Positions 34,122 to 44,205 of a stretch of 64,000 bases of DNA are shown piece by piece. The first letter of the stretch is position 1. Every line of letters begins with the position of its first letter. The notes beneath the pieces are model-generated. The model saw only the letters and a program-made list of their open reading frames with translations, had not been told where the DNA came from and did no database searches. The DNA is from an uncultured bacterium (GTDB taxonomy: Bacteria; Planctomycetota; GCA-002687715). Location of the stretch: NCBI GenBank assembly GCA_902826835.1, contig CADEGH010000001.1, positions 186,001-250,000 of the forward strand. Reading direction: 5' to 3'. The translations under genes were made by a program, and so were the position numbers.

Positions 34122-36080
34122 TCAGCCGGGCGGGCCTCCAGCATCCCGACACCTGCGGTGTCGACTTCTGTCCGCGTCGTCGGTCTCTGGCCCCAGAGCG
34201 TTGAGCCCCGAAGGTCGTTCCGCCTGACTCCCGACATCTCCGGCCTTAGGATGGGCAATCAACCAAGCGTGCACGCTGGCCGCCAGCCGTGACGAAATAC
34301 CCGGGACCGCCGTCAATTCCTCCAAACTCGCGGCACGGATACTCGAGAGAGACCCCAGGTGCCTTAACAAGGCCTGGGCACGGCGGGCCCCCAACCCCGG
34401 AATGTCGGCGACTACCGACTTGGCACTAGTCTTGGCCCGCTCCCGGCGGTGGAATCCCACCGCAAATCGGTGGGCTTCGTCACGCAGGTGAACCAGCAGC
34501 TTCGAAGACTCCGCGAGCGGATCGAGCAGGTGGGGGGACGCCCGGCCGGGCACCCAAATACGCTCGAATCCACGTGCCGATCCCGGGTCATCGACATTCC
34601 GGGCCTTAGCGAGCCCGAGGAGCGAAACTTCCGCGATCGAAAGGTCACGCAGAACGCGCTCGGCGCGCGCGAGTTGAGGCGGCCCTCCGTCCACGACGAG
34701 GAGGTCCGGGAGGTCGTGCTCGGCGACGCCGCGCCGAAGGCGCCTGGTCAATACTTCTTCCATCGCCGCGAAGTCGTCGTTCCGCTGCACCGCGCGCAAT
34801 TTGTAATGGCGGTACAGCGACTTCTCGGGAAGCCCGTCCATGAAGGTGACGCGACTCCCGACGACATGGTCCCCCATCAAATGGGAGATATCGAAACACT
34901 CGATACGGCGGGGTAACCGCCCCAACCCGAACTGCTCCTTCAATTCCGCGAGTTGGGCACTCCGGGCACCACTGTCCTGCCGCCGTCGGATCGCCTTGAG
35001 CGCGGCATTGCGCTCCGCGATTCGAACCAGCCGCAGACCCTCGCCTCTCTCCGGCACTCGCACCGATACCGGACCCCCTCGCCGCTCCTCGAGAATCGCG
35101 TGATGAAGTTCGAGGTCGGCGGCGTCGCTCGGAAGGAGGATTTCGGCCGGCGGGCGACGCACCGGACCGTAGTACTGACCCAAGAATGCGGCGAGCACTT
35201 CATCGGCGCCTCCCAGTCGGCGGAATCGGAAGTGATCGGTCCCAATCACATTCCCATCGCGGATCTGGACCACCGCCAAAAAGACCTCCTGTTTGTTCTC
35301 GCAAATCCCCACCACGTCCCGTTCCGCCCCCTCCCCTCGGGACACCTTCGCGAGATCGAGGGTCCGACGCACTTGCGCCAATCGATCGCGCAAGTCGGCG
35401 GCACGTTCAAATTCCAAGGCTTCTGCAGCCAGGTGCATTGATTGTTCGAGTTCCGCGAGCACGGCCCGATCCTGGCCGGAGAGGAACCGGACGGTCTTGC
35501 GGACCAGTTCATCGTAGTCGGCCTTGGAAACCAGATCGACGCAGGGGGCCGTGCATCGCCCGATTTCGTGGAGCACACACGGCCGCGACCGGTTGTCGAG
35601 AATCGAATCGCGACAAGTTCGCAGGGGAAAGATCCTCGACATGAACTGGATGGTCTTTCGACAAGCCTGTGCGGAGGGATAGGGTCCGAAATAGAGAGCC
35701 GCATCGTCCTTCCGGCGACGCACGATCGTGAGCCTCGGCCAGCGGCTCGATTCGTCCAGTCGCAAACTGAAATACGTCTTGTCATCGGTGAGGCGAATAT
35801 TGAGCTTGGGACGCTCCCGCTTGATGATCGCATTTTCGAGGAGCAGCGCCTCCTTCTCGGAACCGGTGATCGTCCAGTCGATCCACGCCGCCTTTGAACC
35901 GAGCAGGCGCGTGACCAAGCGGCCATCCTCCGCCCCGAAGTAGGAACGGACCCGTGAACGGAGATTGAGGGCTTTGCCCACGTAGAGCACCTTCTGGTCC
36001 GCGTCCAGAAACCAATAGACCCCCGTCGCGGTCGGAAGCTCGGCAATCGCCGCTTTGGAATAGGGGAGTCTCGATTCCAT
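34122..36080 (-). CDS. uvrC: UvrABC excinuclease subunit C
   Basis: Dual-incision nuclease of nucleotide excision repair. The 652-residue protein has the N-terminal GIY-YIG nuclease ('TGVYWFLDADQKVLYVGKAL'), the UvrB-interacting UVR motif near residue 205 ('AEALEFERAADLRDRLAQVR'), the RNase-H-like C-terminal nuclease ('IECFDISHLMGDHVVGSRVT', 'LPDLLVVDGGPPQL') and terminal HhH motifs ('IPGLGARRAQALLRHLGSL'). The four-Cys cluster ('CRKTIQFMSRIFPLRTCRD', 'SRPCVLHEIGRCTAPCVDL') is also present. It starts one base after the uvrB stop. Confidence 0.97.
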   Translation of the reverse strand: MESRLPYSKAAIAELPTATGVYWFLDADQKVLYVGKALNLRSRVRSYFGAEDGRLVTRLLGSKAAWIDWTITGSEKEALLLENAIIKRERPKLNIRLTDDKTYFSLRLDESSRWPRLTIVRRRKDDAALYFGPYPSAQACRKTIQFMSRIFPLRTCRDSILDNRSRPCVLHEIGRCTAPCVDLVSKADYDELVRKTVRFLSGQDRAVLAELEQSMHLAAEALEFERAADLRDRLAQVRRTLDLAKVSRGEGAERDVVGICENKQEVFLAVVQIRDGNVIGTDHFRFRRLGGADEVLAAFLGQYYGPVRRPPAEILLPSDAADLELHHAILEERRGGPVSVRVPERGEGLRLVRIAERNAALKAIRRRQDSGARSAQLAELKEQFGLGRLPRRIECFDISHLMGDHVVGSRVTFMDGLPEKSLYRHYKLRAVQRNDDFAAMEEVLTRRLRRGVAEHDLPDLLVVDGGPPQLARAERVLRDLSIAEVSLLGLAKARNVDDPGSARGFERIWVPGRASPHLLDPLAESSKLLVHLRDEAHRFAVGFHRRERAKTSAKSVVADIPGLGARRAQALLRHLGSLSSIRAASLEELTAVPGISSRLAASVHAWLIAHPKAGDVGSQAERPSGLNALGPETDDADRSRHRRCRDAGGPPG

Positions 36081-36081
36081 A

Positions 36082-38085
36082 TCAGGCCAAAAGTAGTTTT
36101 TCGATGCGCCGGACTTCGTCGCGCAACCGAGCCGCCTCTTCGTAGCGCTGCTCCGACGCGGCGCGATACATCTCGTCTTTCAACGAGCGCAGAGCCTGAT
36201 CGAGGTCTCCTCCGTGTTTGCTCACGATGTCCGAACTCTGACGAGGGGTTTTGGAATCGGCACTGTCCGGTGCAATCGTGAGTTCGAAGTCGTCGGAGAT
36301 TCGTTTGATGATCGACTTCGGAGTGAGCCCCGTGGCGAGATTGTGCGCCGCTTGAATTTTCCGCCGGCGCTCGGTCTCCCCCAACGCTCCTGAAACCGCG
36401 GCGGTACGCTCGTCGGCATAGAGGATGACGCGGCCTTCCACGTTGCGCGCGGCGCGCCCGATTGTCTGAATCAGGGAACTCTTGCTTCGTAGGAAGCCCT
36501 CTTTGTCCGCATCCAGGACGGCGACCAATGCCACTTCGGGAATATCGAGACCCTCCCGCAGGAGGTTGATGCCAACCAGGATATCGAAGACTCCTAGTCG
36601 TAGATCGCGGATGATCGAGGCCCGCTCGAGCGTGTCGATATCGGAGTGCAAGTACTTGACCTTCAAACCCAAATCCCGCAAGAAGGTGGTGAGATCCTCG
36701 GCCATTCGCTTGGTCAGGCACGTCACCAACACCCGGTGTCCGCGGGCGACTTCACGCCGGCACTCGCCGAGAAGATCGTCGACTTGACCTCGCGCGGGGC
36801 GAACCTCTACGACCGGGTCGAGTAGGCCGGTCGGCCGAATCACCTGCTCGACGATTCGCCCCTTTGCGCGATCGAGCTCAAAGGCCGCGGGTGTCGCGGA
36901 TACGTAAATGACCTGCCCGCAGCGCTGGTCGAACTCTTCGTAGGTGAGGGGGCGATTGTCCAGCGCCGATGGCAAACGAAAGCCGTGCTCGACCAGCGTC
37001 TCCTTGCGGGATCGGTCTCCCTTGAACATGCCCCCGATCTGCGGCGTGGTCACGTGGCTTTCGTCCAAGAACACGAGAAAGTCCTCGTCGAAGTAGTCGA
37101 GCAGGGTTGCCGGTGGCTCTCCGGGCCCGCGGCCATCCAAATGGCGGCTGTAGTTCTCGATTCCCGAACAGTGCCCGAGCTCCGTCAGAAGCTCCAGATC
37201 CAACCGCGTTCGCATTTCGAGGCGCTGGGCCTCGAGGAGTCGTCCTTTGCCTTTGAGCCCGGCCAGCCGGAGATCCAACTCCTCTTCGATCGACACGATG
37301 GCCGGCTTCAGCCGGTCGGCCGGGGTGACGTAGTGCGAGGACGGGAAGACCGATACCTGGTCCACCGATTCCAGGACACATCCCTCGAGCGCGTCGATTT
37401 GGTCGATTGTCTCGATCGTGTCACCGAACAGCTCCACTCGGATGAGTCGGTCCTCCGCATCCGCGGGGTAAATCTCGATGACGTCCCCCCTCGCCCGGAA
37501 AGTCGCTCGACGGGGAGCGACATCGTTACGGCTGTATTGCATCTGCACCAAGCGACGCAAGAGCTGATCCCGGTCGATGTCTTGTCCACGCACGAGATCG
37601 AGTCGGAAGCCCTCGTAGAACTCGGGCGACCCGAGTCCGTAGATGCAGGAAACACTGGCCACGATGATGACGTCCCTCCGACACAGGAGGGAGGCGGTCG
37701 CCGCGTGCCGCATGCGATCGATACGATCATTGATACTGGCGTCTTTGGCGATGTACGTGTCGGAGGCCGGAACGTATGCCTCGGGCTGATAGTAGTCGTA
37801 ATAGGAAATGAAGTATCCGACGGCGTTGTTCGGGAACAGCTCGCGAAATTCGCTCCAAAGCTGCCCTGCCAGAGTCTTGTTCGGCGCGAGGATCAGCGCC
37901 GGTCTTTGCGACTCCTCGATGACCTTTGCCATCGTGAAGGTCTTTCCCGAGCCGGTCACCCCCAGCAATACCTGCTCACGGGCCCCCTCTTTCAATCCGG
38001 CCATGAGGCCGGAGATGGCACCGGGTTGATCTCCGGTGGGAAGAAACTCGGAGACGAGTTCGAACGGGCGCGCAGACTTGGCCAT
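36082..38085 (-). CDS. uvrB: UvrABC excinuclease subunit B
   Basis: DNA-damage-verifying helicase-like subunit of excision repair. The 667-residue protein has Walker A '[16 protein letters not shown]', the beta-hairpin segment '[20 protein letters not shown]', the DEAD-like box '[19 protein letters not shown]', helicase motif VI '[20 protein letters not shown]' and a C-terminal UVR motif ('[20 protein letters not shown]'). A GTG lies one codon before the ATG used. uvrB and uvrC form an operon with a 1-base gap; no SOS box is recognisable in the 76-base upstream gap. Confidence 0.98.
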   Translation of the reverse strand: MAKSARPFELVSEFLPTGDQPGAISGLMAGLKEGAREQVLLGVTGSGKTFTMAKVIEESQRPALILAPNKTLAGQLWSEFRELFPNNAVGYFISYYDYYQPEAYVPASDTYIAKDASINDRIDRMRHAATASLLCRRDVIIVASVSCIYGLGSPEFYEGFRLDLVRGQDIDRDQLLRRLVQMQYSRNDVAPRRATFRARGDVIEIYPADAEDRLIRVELFGDTIETIDQIDALEGCVLESVDQVSVFPSSHYVTPADRLKPAIVSIEEELDLRLAGLKGKGRLLEAQRLEMRTRLDLELLTELGHCSGIENYSRHLDGRGPGEPPATLLDYFDEDFLVFLDESHVTTPQIGGMFKGDRSRKETLVEHGFRLPSALDNRPLTYEEFDQRCGQVIYVSATPAAFELDRAKGRIVEQVIRPTGLLDPVVEVRPARGQVDDLLGECRREVARGHRVLVTCLTKRMAEDLTTFLRDLGLKVKYLHSDIDTLERASIIRDLRLGVFDILVGINLLREGLDIPEVALVAVLDADKEGFLRSKSSLIQTIGRAARNVEGRVILYADERTAAVSGALGETERRRKIQAAHNLATGLTPKSIIKRISDDFELTIAPDSADSKTPRQSSDIVSKHGGDLDQALRSLKDEMYRAASEQRYEEAARLRDEVRRIEKLLLA

Positions 38086-38164
38086 CACCTAGAATCGCCG
38101 CCGGTCGGAGAAATTCAATCCTCCGAACCGCGGCAACCGGAGCCAAGGATCCTCGGGCGTACGA

Positions 38165-40147
38165 TCACTTCGGGGCGCCGGACCCTCGGAGTAGCTCCGT
38201 GGCGGCTCGAGCCTTGAGGGCCGCGAGGCTCGGATCCGCGTAACCGACCGACTCGAGCGTCGAGAAACCCGAGTGCGCGGCAAAGGCCTGACCTGAATAC
38301 AGGCGCGCGTAGGCGAGCAGGAATCTCGCATCGTGATCGCCCGGGTTGGAGACGACGAGGCGCTCGAGCTCGGACGCCGCCTGCTCGTGTGCTTTTGAAC
38401 CGATCGACTCGCGCAAGTCGACCGTGCGCTCGACCCAGGCAGGATTGCGCGCGAGACCGGACGAGATGGCGGCCTTCGCGAGCGACACGCGCCCTTGGGC
38501 GGCAAAAAGCGAAAGTCCGAGCTGGAGCGGCGCGTAGTAGTCGTCGGGAGTCGCAAGCCACGCCCGACGGAACGACTCGGCCGCCAGGAGGAAATCGCCG
38601 CTGCGAAGCCAGCCCTCGCCTCGCGCCAGCGCTTCGCTGGGTCCGAGCTCGGACGGAAAGTCCGCGACAATCGGAGTGGTGAACAATCCGCCGACTCCCG
38701 CCGACGACACCGGCACAGAGCGGAGTTCGCTCACCCGGACGACCGGCTCGCTGCGGGGTGCCACTTCATCGACGTAATCGACATAGGGGTCGTAGCTGTC
38801 CTCGTAGTCGACGACGACAGTATCGGTATGGTAGACCGAGGTGTAGGCAGGGTAATACACCACGGTGTTGTAGTACGAGTAGGGATAATAACCGTACCGG
38901 CGATAAGAGGGATAGCTCCAGCGATAGGAATTCCAGGGGCTGCATGCATAGCCGAATCCGACCGAGAGACGCCAGCCGGAGGTCCAGTAAGAAGAGCCGT
39001 ACCAGCCGGTTCCGCAATAGGAATAGGACCACCAGGGGGAGCCAAAGCCGTGCCCCCACGGAGAGGAATAAACGTACGGCGAGTAGAAGTGGGGGCTGTA
39101 ATACCCGACCGGGGCGTAACAAGACGACCAGTAGGGAGTCCAAGAGTAGGGATACGCGTAGGGCGCGCAGCCATGGTGCCCGTGATAGCCGTCATCCACG
39201 TAGCTGAAGCCCAAGGCTACTCCCCCGCTTGAGGCGTAGATACCAGCAGCAAAGAGGCCGTCTTGATGCCCACCCGTGGCGGTCGCGTGGGAAGGCTTGG
39301 ATTGAGGCACACTCACCGCCGGTGTCTTGATCGAATCCGGAGCGAGCGGGCTCACTGGAGCGATCCCCGGCCGCGTGGTCGTGGGCTTTCTCACCGAGCC
39401 GATTGCGCCCTTGGAGTCCGGCCTAACCCCCTTGATCGGGGAGAGATCGCGAGCGGGCGCACTGCCGTCGCCTCCCCGGCCTTTCGTGACTTGAACTTCT
39501 GCCGGGCGAACCAAGGAGGCTCCACGCGGAGTCACTCCACCGCGATCACCGAAGGTTCGACCTTCGGGAGCAGGAGTAACAACACGCCCTTCGGGCTCGA
39601 CGATCACGTCACGCCTGGGCAGCGGGCTCGCCGGATTCGTGAAGCGAGGGGAGCTCACGCGAGGAGTCGGATTCGACGTCCCGCTCGGCCGCCGAGAGGG
39701 GACCGCGTCGGTGAACGACCCTCCTGAATTGCCGCCGAGATTGGTTCCGCCCCGGGGTGTCGGTGAGGGTTGGGGATTGAAGGGACTAACGTTGGGACGA
39801 CCGGTTCCACCCCCCGGTTGGGAGCGGGGCGTAGGTATCGGGCTCGGGCTCGGTGGATTCACGCGAGTGGGGGTGGGCAGCGACCTCGGCGCGGGCGCCG
39901 GATTGGACCGGGGCGTCGGCGCTGAGGGCACGCTGCGAACGGGCGGGGCCGCTCGTGGCGCCGGAGCGGGGGCTGACCGAGGGGCCGGGGCAGCCGGTGG
40001 AGTGCGATTGACGGATGAGCCTCCCCCGGAGGGTCGGCCAGCTCCGCCGGGAGCCTGCGGATTCACCCCTCCACCCGGTTTTTGGGCCCATGCGCTACCG
40101 GAAATCACGAGCATGACTGACAGGGACCAAACCAGATGGCGGGGCAT
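38165..40147 (-). CDS. Secreted Pro-rich and Tyr/Trp/Ser-rich low-complexity protein with C-terminal TPR-like region
   Basis: A 660-residue protein with signal peptide 'MPRHLVWSLSVMLVISGSAW'. Residues about 25-290 are Pro/Ala/Arg/Gly/Ser-rich with repeated units such as 'PAPRSAPAPAPRAAP'. Residues about 305-450 are extremely rich in Tyr, Ser, Trp and Pro (for example 'HFYSPYVYSSPWGHGFGSPW'). The C-terminal 150 residues are helical and TPR-like ('EGWLRSGDFLLAAESFRRAW', 'ASELERLVVSNPGDHDARFL'). The composition resembles structural wall or matrix proteins; the aromatic belt could self-associate or cross-link. I do not know its function. It is upstream of uvrB and divergent from the gene at 40435. 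Confidence 0.78.
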   Translation of the reverse strand: MPRHLVWSLSVMLVISGSAWAQKPGGGVNPQAPGGAGRPSGGGSSVNRTPPAAPAPRSAPAPAPRAAPPVRSVPSAPTPRSNPAPAPRSLPTPTRVNPPSPSPIPTPRSQPGGGTGRPNVSPFNPQPSPTPRGGTNLGGNSGGSFTDAVPSRRPSGTSNPTPRVSSPRFTNPASPLPRRDVIVEPEGRVVTPAPEGRTFGDRGGVTPRGASLVRPAEVQVTKGRGGDGSAPARDLSPIKGVRPDSKGAIGSVRKPTTTRPGIAPVSPLAPDSIKTPAVSVPQSKPSHATATGGHQDGLFAAGIYASSGGVALGFSYVDDGYHGHHGCAPYAYPYSWTPYWSSCYAPVGYYSPHFYSPYVYSSPWGHGFGSPWWSYSYCGTGWYGSSYWTSGWRLSVGFGYACSPWNSYRWSYPSYRRYGYYPYSYYNTVVYYPAYTSVYHTDTVVVDYEDSYDPYVDYVDEVAPRSEPVVRVSELRSVPVSSAGVGGLFTTPIVADFPSELGPSEALARGEGWLRSGDFLLAAESFRRAWLATPDDYYAPLQLGLSLFAAQGRVSLAKAAISSGLARNPAWVERTVDLRESIGSKAHEQAASELERLVVSNPGDHDARFLLAYARLYSGQAFAAHSGFSTLESVGYADPSLAALKARAATELLRGSGAPK

Positions 40148-40383
40148 AAATTCCTCCGAAGGTCTCGTTCCACCCTCGAACCGGGGTGCGTCTCCCCCTC
40201 GTCAAGCATCTTTCATGCCTGGCACGAGGACTGGAGAACACGTGGGAATCCTACCTCTTTTTCGACCGGGGAGGGGCCGCGCCAGGCAACTCCTTGCTGG
40301 TGGGAGTCTCCCGGTGAGGACAACGCGCGGAAGCGCCTGTAGCCGCCAAGAGACACTCCCCCTTTGGGTGGTGCCAAGCGACC

Positions 40384-40389
40384 TATAAT
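40384..40389 (+). promoter_or_regulatory. Consensus -10 element TATAAT
   Basis: A perfect TATAAT lies 45 bases upstream of the ATG at 40435, in the 287-base gap between divergent genes. The region 16-18 bases upstream (CCTTTGGG) is a poor -35, so activity may need an activator. Rare AT-rich hexamers in this GC-rich sequence make chance occurrence less likely. Nothing else is recognisable in the gap. Confidence 0.4.
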
Positions 40390-40434
40390 GCGCGTCCTCC
40401 CCAACCAAGCGCCCGTCCGACCCGTTCTTGAGAG

Positions 40435-41787
40435 ATGCCCATGGAATCTTCGGCTTCGAGCCCCAGCGTCAAGTGCCCCAAGTGCAAGACCAGCTACCGC
40501 TTGCCAGCCGGCTTCCGGGGCACCGCCACCTGCAAGCAGTGCAAGGCCGCATTCTCGGTGGGAGTTCCCGAAACCCAGAAGCGGGCGGAGAAGAGCCGAG
40601 ATGCCGCCGACCAGCGCACGATGAAAACGCTGCTGATCGTGTGCGGCGGAGTCCTCGCGGTCGTCGGCTTGATTGTCGCCCTTACCAAGGGCGGCGGCGG
40701 AGCCCCTTTGGATCCCCACTACGTCCCTCCCACTCCTGCTCCGGCTCCCACGGCTCCCAAGCGGCCAGTGGTCCCGATCAGCACCCATCCCGAACGCGTG
40801 GCGGTGTCGTTCCTGCGCGCGCTGTCCCGCGGCGAGAAAGCGGACATCGAGCGCCTGTTCGACGTGGACATGTACTACTTGGCTTGGGACGGTCCCGGGA
40901 AAAACAACACCCCGGATCCGCAGCGGTTTGACCGCCTGCCGAAGGAAGAACAAGACAAGCGACGTGCGCTGGCGCACGAGCTGATCATGGATCCGGAACT
41001 GGCGCAGGCCCTAGGAGCGGATGCTCTGATCAAGTGGGACCACACCCCGTTCACTTGGTCCTATCCGCCTGCCATCGGACCCGACAACGGCAAGTTCGAC
41101 CTCAACGTGCGCGACGAGGCCACCAAACCTCTGGTGTCGGTCACCGTCACGGTGCGTCTGCGAGCCGGCAAAGACGCGAGCGCCGACGGCGACAAGCTCG
41201 ACTCTTGGTGTGTGTCCTGGGTGGAATGGCGTTGGAACCAATCCACTCTCAAGATCGCCGCCAAGGACAAGCGCGCGATGGATCCCATCGAGGAACGCCG
41301 CAAGGATTTGGAACGCAAGGCGATGGCCGGCAAGCCCCGCGGGCCGGTCGAGGCGGATCCGGTCGCGGTGAGCGAGGTCCCCGGTACGGGCCCGACGCAG
41401 AAGTCCACCATTGAGGATTCCCTCCGGGTCCTCTTGGATCCCGGGTCTTCCGGCCCGAAGTACCACGGGGCCCGTGACCAACTCATCAATCTCGGTCGAA
41501 TTTCCATTCCGTTCCTGCTGAACTACCTGGTCGGCAAGAACCACGCCGACAACGACGAGGACATCAAGAACTCCTTCACCGTGATCCAAGTCCTGGATGA
41601 AATCACCGGCCTCGGGAGATTCGGCTACGAGCCGACCCAGGCGAAGGACAGGGGAGTCGGGGTGACCACCGCCACTGGCGAAGATAGAAACACCGCGGTG
41701 CGCCGCTGGTTCGGATGGTGGTCGAAGAACCACCAAACCTGGAGCGGCAAGCCCAAGCCGGTCGACGAAGAGGAAGAAGACAAGTAA
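40435..41787 (+). CDS. MJ0042-type zinc-finger membrane protein with C-terminal W-x-x-W-W box
   Basis: A 450-residue protein of unknown function. The N-terminus has the MJ0042/zinc-ribbon pattern 'VKCPKCKTSYRLP' and 'TATCKQCKAAFSV'. One transmembrane helix follows at about residues 64-84 ('LLIVCGGVLAVVGLIVALT') and a Pro-rich linker. A soluble domain ('FLRALSRGEKADIERLFDV') looks like a SnoaL/NTF2-type fold by pattern only. The end, 'NTAVRRWFGWWSKNHQTW' plus an acidic tail, repeats the box seen at the ends of the proteins at 13660 and 14967. Two ATGs lie two codons apart; GAGAG precedes them. Confidence 0.78.
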   Translation: MPMESSASSPSVKCPKCKTSYRLPAGFRGTATCKQCKAAFSVGVPETQKRAEKSRDAADQRTMKTLLIVCGGVLAVVGLIVALTKGGGGAPLDPHYVPPTPAPAPTAPKRPVVPISTHPERVAVSFLRALSRGEKADIERLFDVDMYYLAWDGPGKNNTPDPQRFDRLPKEEQDKRRALAHELIMDPELAQALGADALIKWDHTPFTWSYPPAIGPDNGKFDLNVRDEATKPLVSVTVTVRLRAGKDASADGDKLDSWCVSWVEWRWNQSTLKIAAKDKRAMDPIEERRKDLERKAMAGKPRGPVEADPVAVSEVPGTGPTQKSTIEDSLRVLLDPGSSGPKYHGARDQLINLGRISIPFLLNYLVGKNHADNDEDIKNSFTVIQVLDEITGLGRFGYEPTQAKDRGVGVTTATGEDRNTAVRRWFGWWSKNHQTWSGKPKPVDEEEEDK

Positions 41788-41841
41788 CCGCCCGCCGCGC
41801 GGCTTTCCGACAAAGCCGGGCGCAACGCCCGAGCAACTTCC

Positions 41842-44085
41842 CTATCGCTCGGGACTGATCGTGATGGTGACCGAATCCTGCTGTAAGGTGTAGCTCGCTT
41901 CGAACAACTCGCGGAAGTAGCGCCGGTTTCCCCGATCCCACTTGCGATACTTCACCTTGATCATGCGCGCCGGTGGGTTGAGCGTCCACTTGATGCTCTG
42001 CCCAACGGGAATGTCCTTCTCCGCCATCGTCGGCACGATCGTGACCGGGCTTGCGCCAGACGCCGGCGTCACCAAGATCTCCGAAATCTCGAGATTGTCC
42101 GGGAATCCGTTGGCGATCGTGAGGCTGGTCGTTCCCCCGGTCGACACCGGCGGAGTGGGAATGGTAGGACCAATCGGTTGGGACGTTCCAGCCGAGCTGC
42201 GCCCGCGCAGGCGGTCCAGCTCGCCCTGGTTGAAGTCGGCGCGAGACCGTTCCGCATCCCGCTGGCTGCGCAACGTGGTCACTTCGGACTGCAAACTGGT
42301 CACCTGCGAGCGCAATTGCGCGAGCTCTCCCGAGTTCCCCCCGGCCCGAGCCAGCTCGGTGCGCGCGGTTTCCAGTTCCCCCTGCTTGGTGCTCAGCAGG
42401 CCGCTCAATCGTTGACTCTCGGCCTTGGCCTTGGAGGTCTCTTCCTCGGCCTTTTTCGCGCGGTCCTCGGCGGCCGTCACTCCTGCGGCAGCCGCGCTCG
42501 CGGCCCTCTCGGCATTGGTGAGTTTTTCCTGAGCTTCGCGCAGCGCCGACTCGGCGGCGTACAGTTTGGCCGCGGCATCCCCGGCGCCTTGGAGCGAGTC
42601 TTCAGCCGACTTCAGCCGAGCGGCGAGTTGCCCTTTCTCTTCCTCAAGACGCCCTTTGTTCTCTCGCAGACCTCCGAGCTCCTTTTCGAGCTCCACCACG
42701 CGAGAAGAGCTACCCGATCCGCTTTGGCGCAACTGCTCGAGCTCCGACTGATGCTGCCGCGCCGCGGACTCCGCCGCGGTCAGCGCGCCTTTGACTTGCT
42801 CGAGCTCCCTGCCGAGGCGGTTTTTCTCTTCCAGCGCGTCGTTCGTGCGCCCTTGTGCCTCGGCCAGCTCCCGTTCTTTCTTTTGAAGGCGCTCCTCCAC
42901 GGCGTGAAGGTTGCGACCGAGTTCGGGATCAGCGGATTGCCCGGGTTTCGGGGAGGAGTTCCAGTGCATCCACCAGCCAGCGCCGCCACCCACCAACGCG
43001 AGTCCGGCCACGAGCCATGGCACGACACTCCGACTCGAGGTGAGTTGCGCGGCCTCCCCTGACCCGGAACCCCGGGAGGCGACCAGCGGCCCGCCGGCGC
43101 GCGCAGTAGGACTTTGGGACTGCCTTCGGTACTCGCGCAACGCATTCAAGAAAGCGAGCGCGGACGCGTGGCGCTTCACCGGATCACGGCGCAGCGCGTT
43201 GAGGATGAGGTTGTCGACTTCCTGGGGAATGCCGAGATCCGGGTGGGTTTCCCGAATCGCTTTGATCGGGTTGGATGCGACCCACATGGCGTAGCGCACC
43301 GGATGAGTGCGCGCTTCCGGCGGAGATGGCACCTTGCCCGTCAGCATCTCGTGCATGATGACGCCGACGGAATAGAGGTCGGTCCGATGATCGATCGCCT
43401 CGCTCTCACCCCTCGCTTGTTCGGGAGCCATGTAGCCGAGGGTGCCGAACGAGTGCCCGGTCTTGGTCAGAGTCAAGCCGGACTCGCCAGATCCGTCGCC
43501 AATCATCAGCTTGGCGATTCCGAAGTCGAGGACCTTCACGAACTCGCGCCCAGCGCGATCCTCGACGAGCAAGTTGCTGGGTTTCAGATCCCGGTGCACC
43601 ACGCCCTGACGGTGCGCAAAGTCCAAGACCTCCAGCAGTTGCTCGGTGATGTCCAACGCTCGGTCGAGCGGCCGCGGGCCGAGTTCTCGAATCAGGGTTG
43701 AGAGGCTTCGCCCGTCGGTGTACTCCATGACGATGAATGCGCCGTCCGATGATTCACCGACATCCAAGACCTGCACGATCTGAGGGTGAGGAAGATTGGC
43801 CTGGAGCAACGCCTCGCGCTGGAAGCGGGCGCGAAACTCGGGGTCGGCGGTGAGCAGGGGGCTCATCAACTTCACGGCCACTCGACGCCGATTGAGTTTC
43901 TCGTCTTCGGCAAGGTAGACCTTGCCCATCCCGCCTTCGCCGAGAACCGCACGAATGCGGTAGCGGGCATCTAACACCTGCCCTATGAGCTTGTCTTGGG
44001 CGGAGCGGCCCGCCGCCCCCGGGGGCGTCAGCGGAACCGTGCCGTCAGGGTTGGATCTTCGGGGGGGCGATCGCTCGTCAGTCAT
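41842..44085 (-). CDS. Hanks-type Ser/Thr protein kinase with TM helix and long extracytoplasmic coiled coil
   Basis: A 747-residue membrane kinase. The kinase domain (about 42-310) has 'VLGEGGMGKVYLAEDEKL', Lys in 'RVAVKLM', 'VVHRDLKPSNLLVED', 'VLDFGIAKLM' and 'GTLGYMAPEQARGESEAIDH', all intact. The transmembrane helix is at about 356-377 ('VPWLVAGLALVGGGAGWWMH'). Residues 390-640 form a continuous coiled coil, followed by a Pro-rich linker and a compact beta-rich C-terminal domain ('IKVKYRKWDRGNRRYFREL'). The long rod suggests reach across the periplasm to sense envelope state. The ATG at 44085 is chosen over 44148 because the added sequence is not kinase-like. The gene is separated from the porin gene by a strong terminator. 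Confidence 0.92.
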   Translation of the reverse strand: MTDERSPPRRSNPDGTVPLTPPGAAGRSAQDKLIGQVLDARYRIRAVLGEGGMGKVYLAEDEKLNRRRVAVKLMSPLLTADPEFRARFQREALLQANLPHPQIVQVLDVGESSDGAFIVMEYTDGRSLSTLIRELGPRPLDRALDITEQLLEVLDFAHRQGVVHRDLKPSNLLVEDRAGREFVKVLDFGIAKLMIGDGSGESGLTLTKTGHSFGTLGYMAPEQARGESEAIDHRTDLYSVGVIMHEMLTGKVPSPPEARTHPVRYAMWVASNPIKAIRETHPDLGIPQEVDNLILNALRRDPVKRHASALAFLNALREYRRQSQSPTARAGGPLVASRGSGSGEAAQLTSSRSVVPWLVAGLALVGGGAGWWMHWNSSPKPGQSADPELGRNLHAVEERLQKKERELAEAQGRTNDALEEKNRLGRELEQVKGALTAAESAARQHQSELEQLRQSGSGSSSRVVELEKELGGLRENKGRLEEEKGQLAARLKSAEDSLQGAGDAAAKLYAAESALREAQEKLTNAERAASAAAAGVTAAEDRAKKAEEETSKAKAESQRLSGLLSTKQGELETARTELARAGGNSGELAQLRSQVTSLQSEVTTLRSQRDAERSRADFNQGELDRLRGRSSAGTSQPIGPTIPTPPVSTGGTTSLTIANGFPDNLEISEILVTPASGASPVTIVPTMAEKDIPVGQSIKWTLNPPARMIKVKYRKWDRGNRRYFRELFEASYTLQQDSVTITISPER

Positions 44086-44146
44086 AACCGCGCACTCTAC
44101 CTCCGGGATCCGCCCCCTCCACTTTGGAATCACCGCCCCGTAACGC

Positions 44147-44176
44147 AAGAAGGCCGCCCTTGCGGGCGGCCTTCTT
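44147..44176 (-). terminator. Strong intrinsic terminator after the porin gene
   Basis: AAGAAGGCCGCCC and GGGCGGCCTTCTT form a perfect 13-bp stem with a TTGC loop, 30 bases past the porin stop. The A/T ends of the stem supply the tract (TTCTT) on either strand, so it may work in both directions. It isolates the porin transcript from the kinase gene downstream. Confidence 0.8.
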
Positions 44177-44205
44177 CGCGAGCGAACCTTCCGAACCGTC
44201 AGCTC

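Noticed and set aside
41816..41830. CGGGCG-CAA-CGCCCG hairpin between convergent genes
   Set aside because: A 6-bp stem with no T-tract on either strand; termination cannot be supported.
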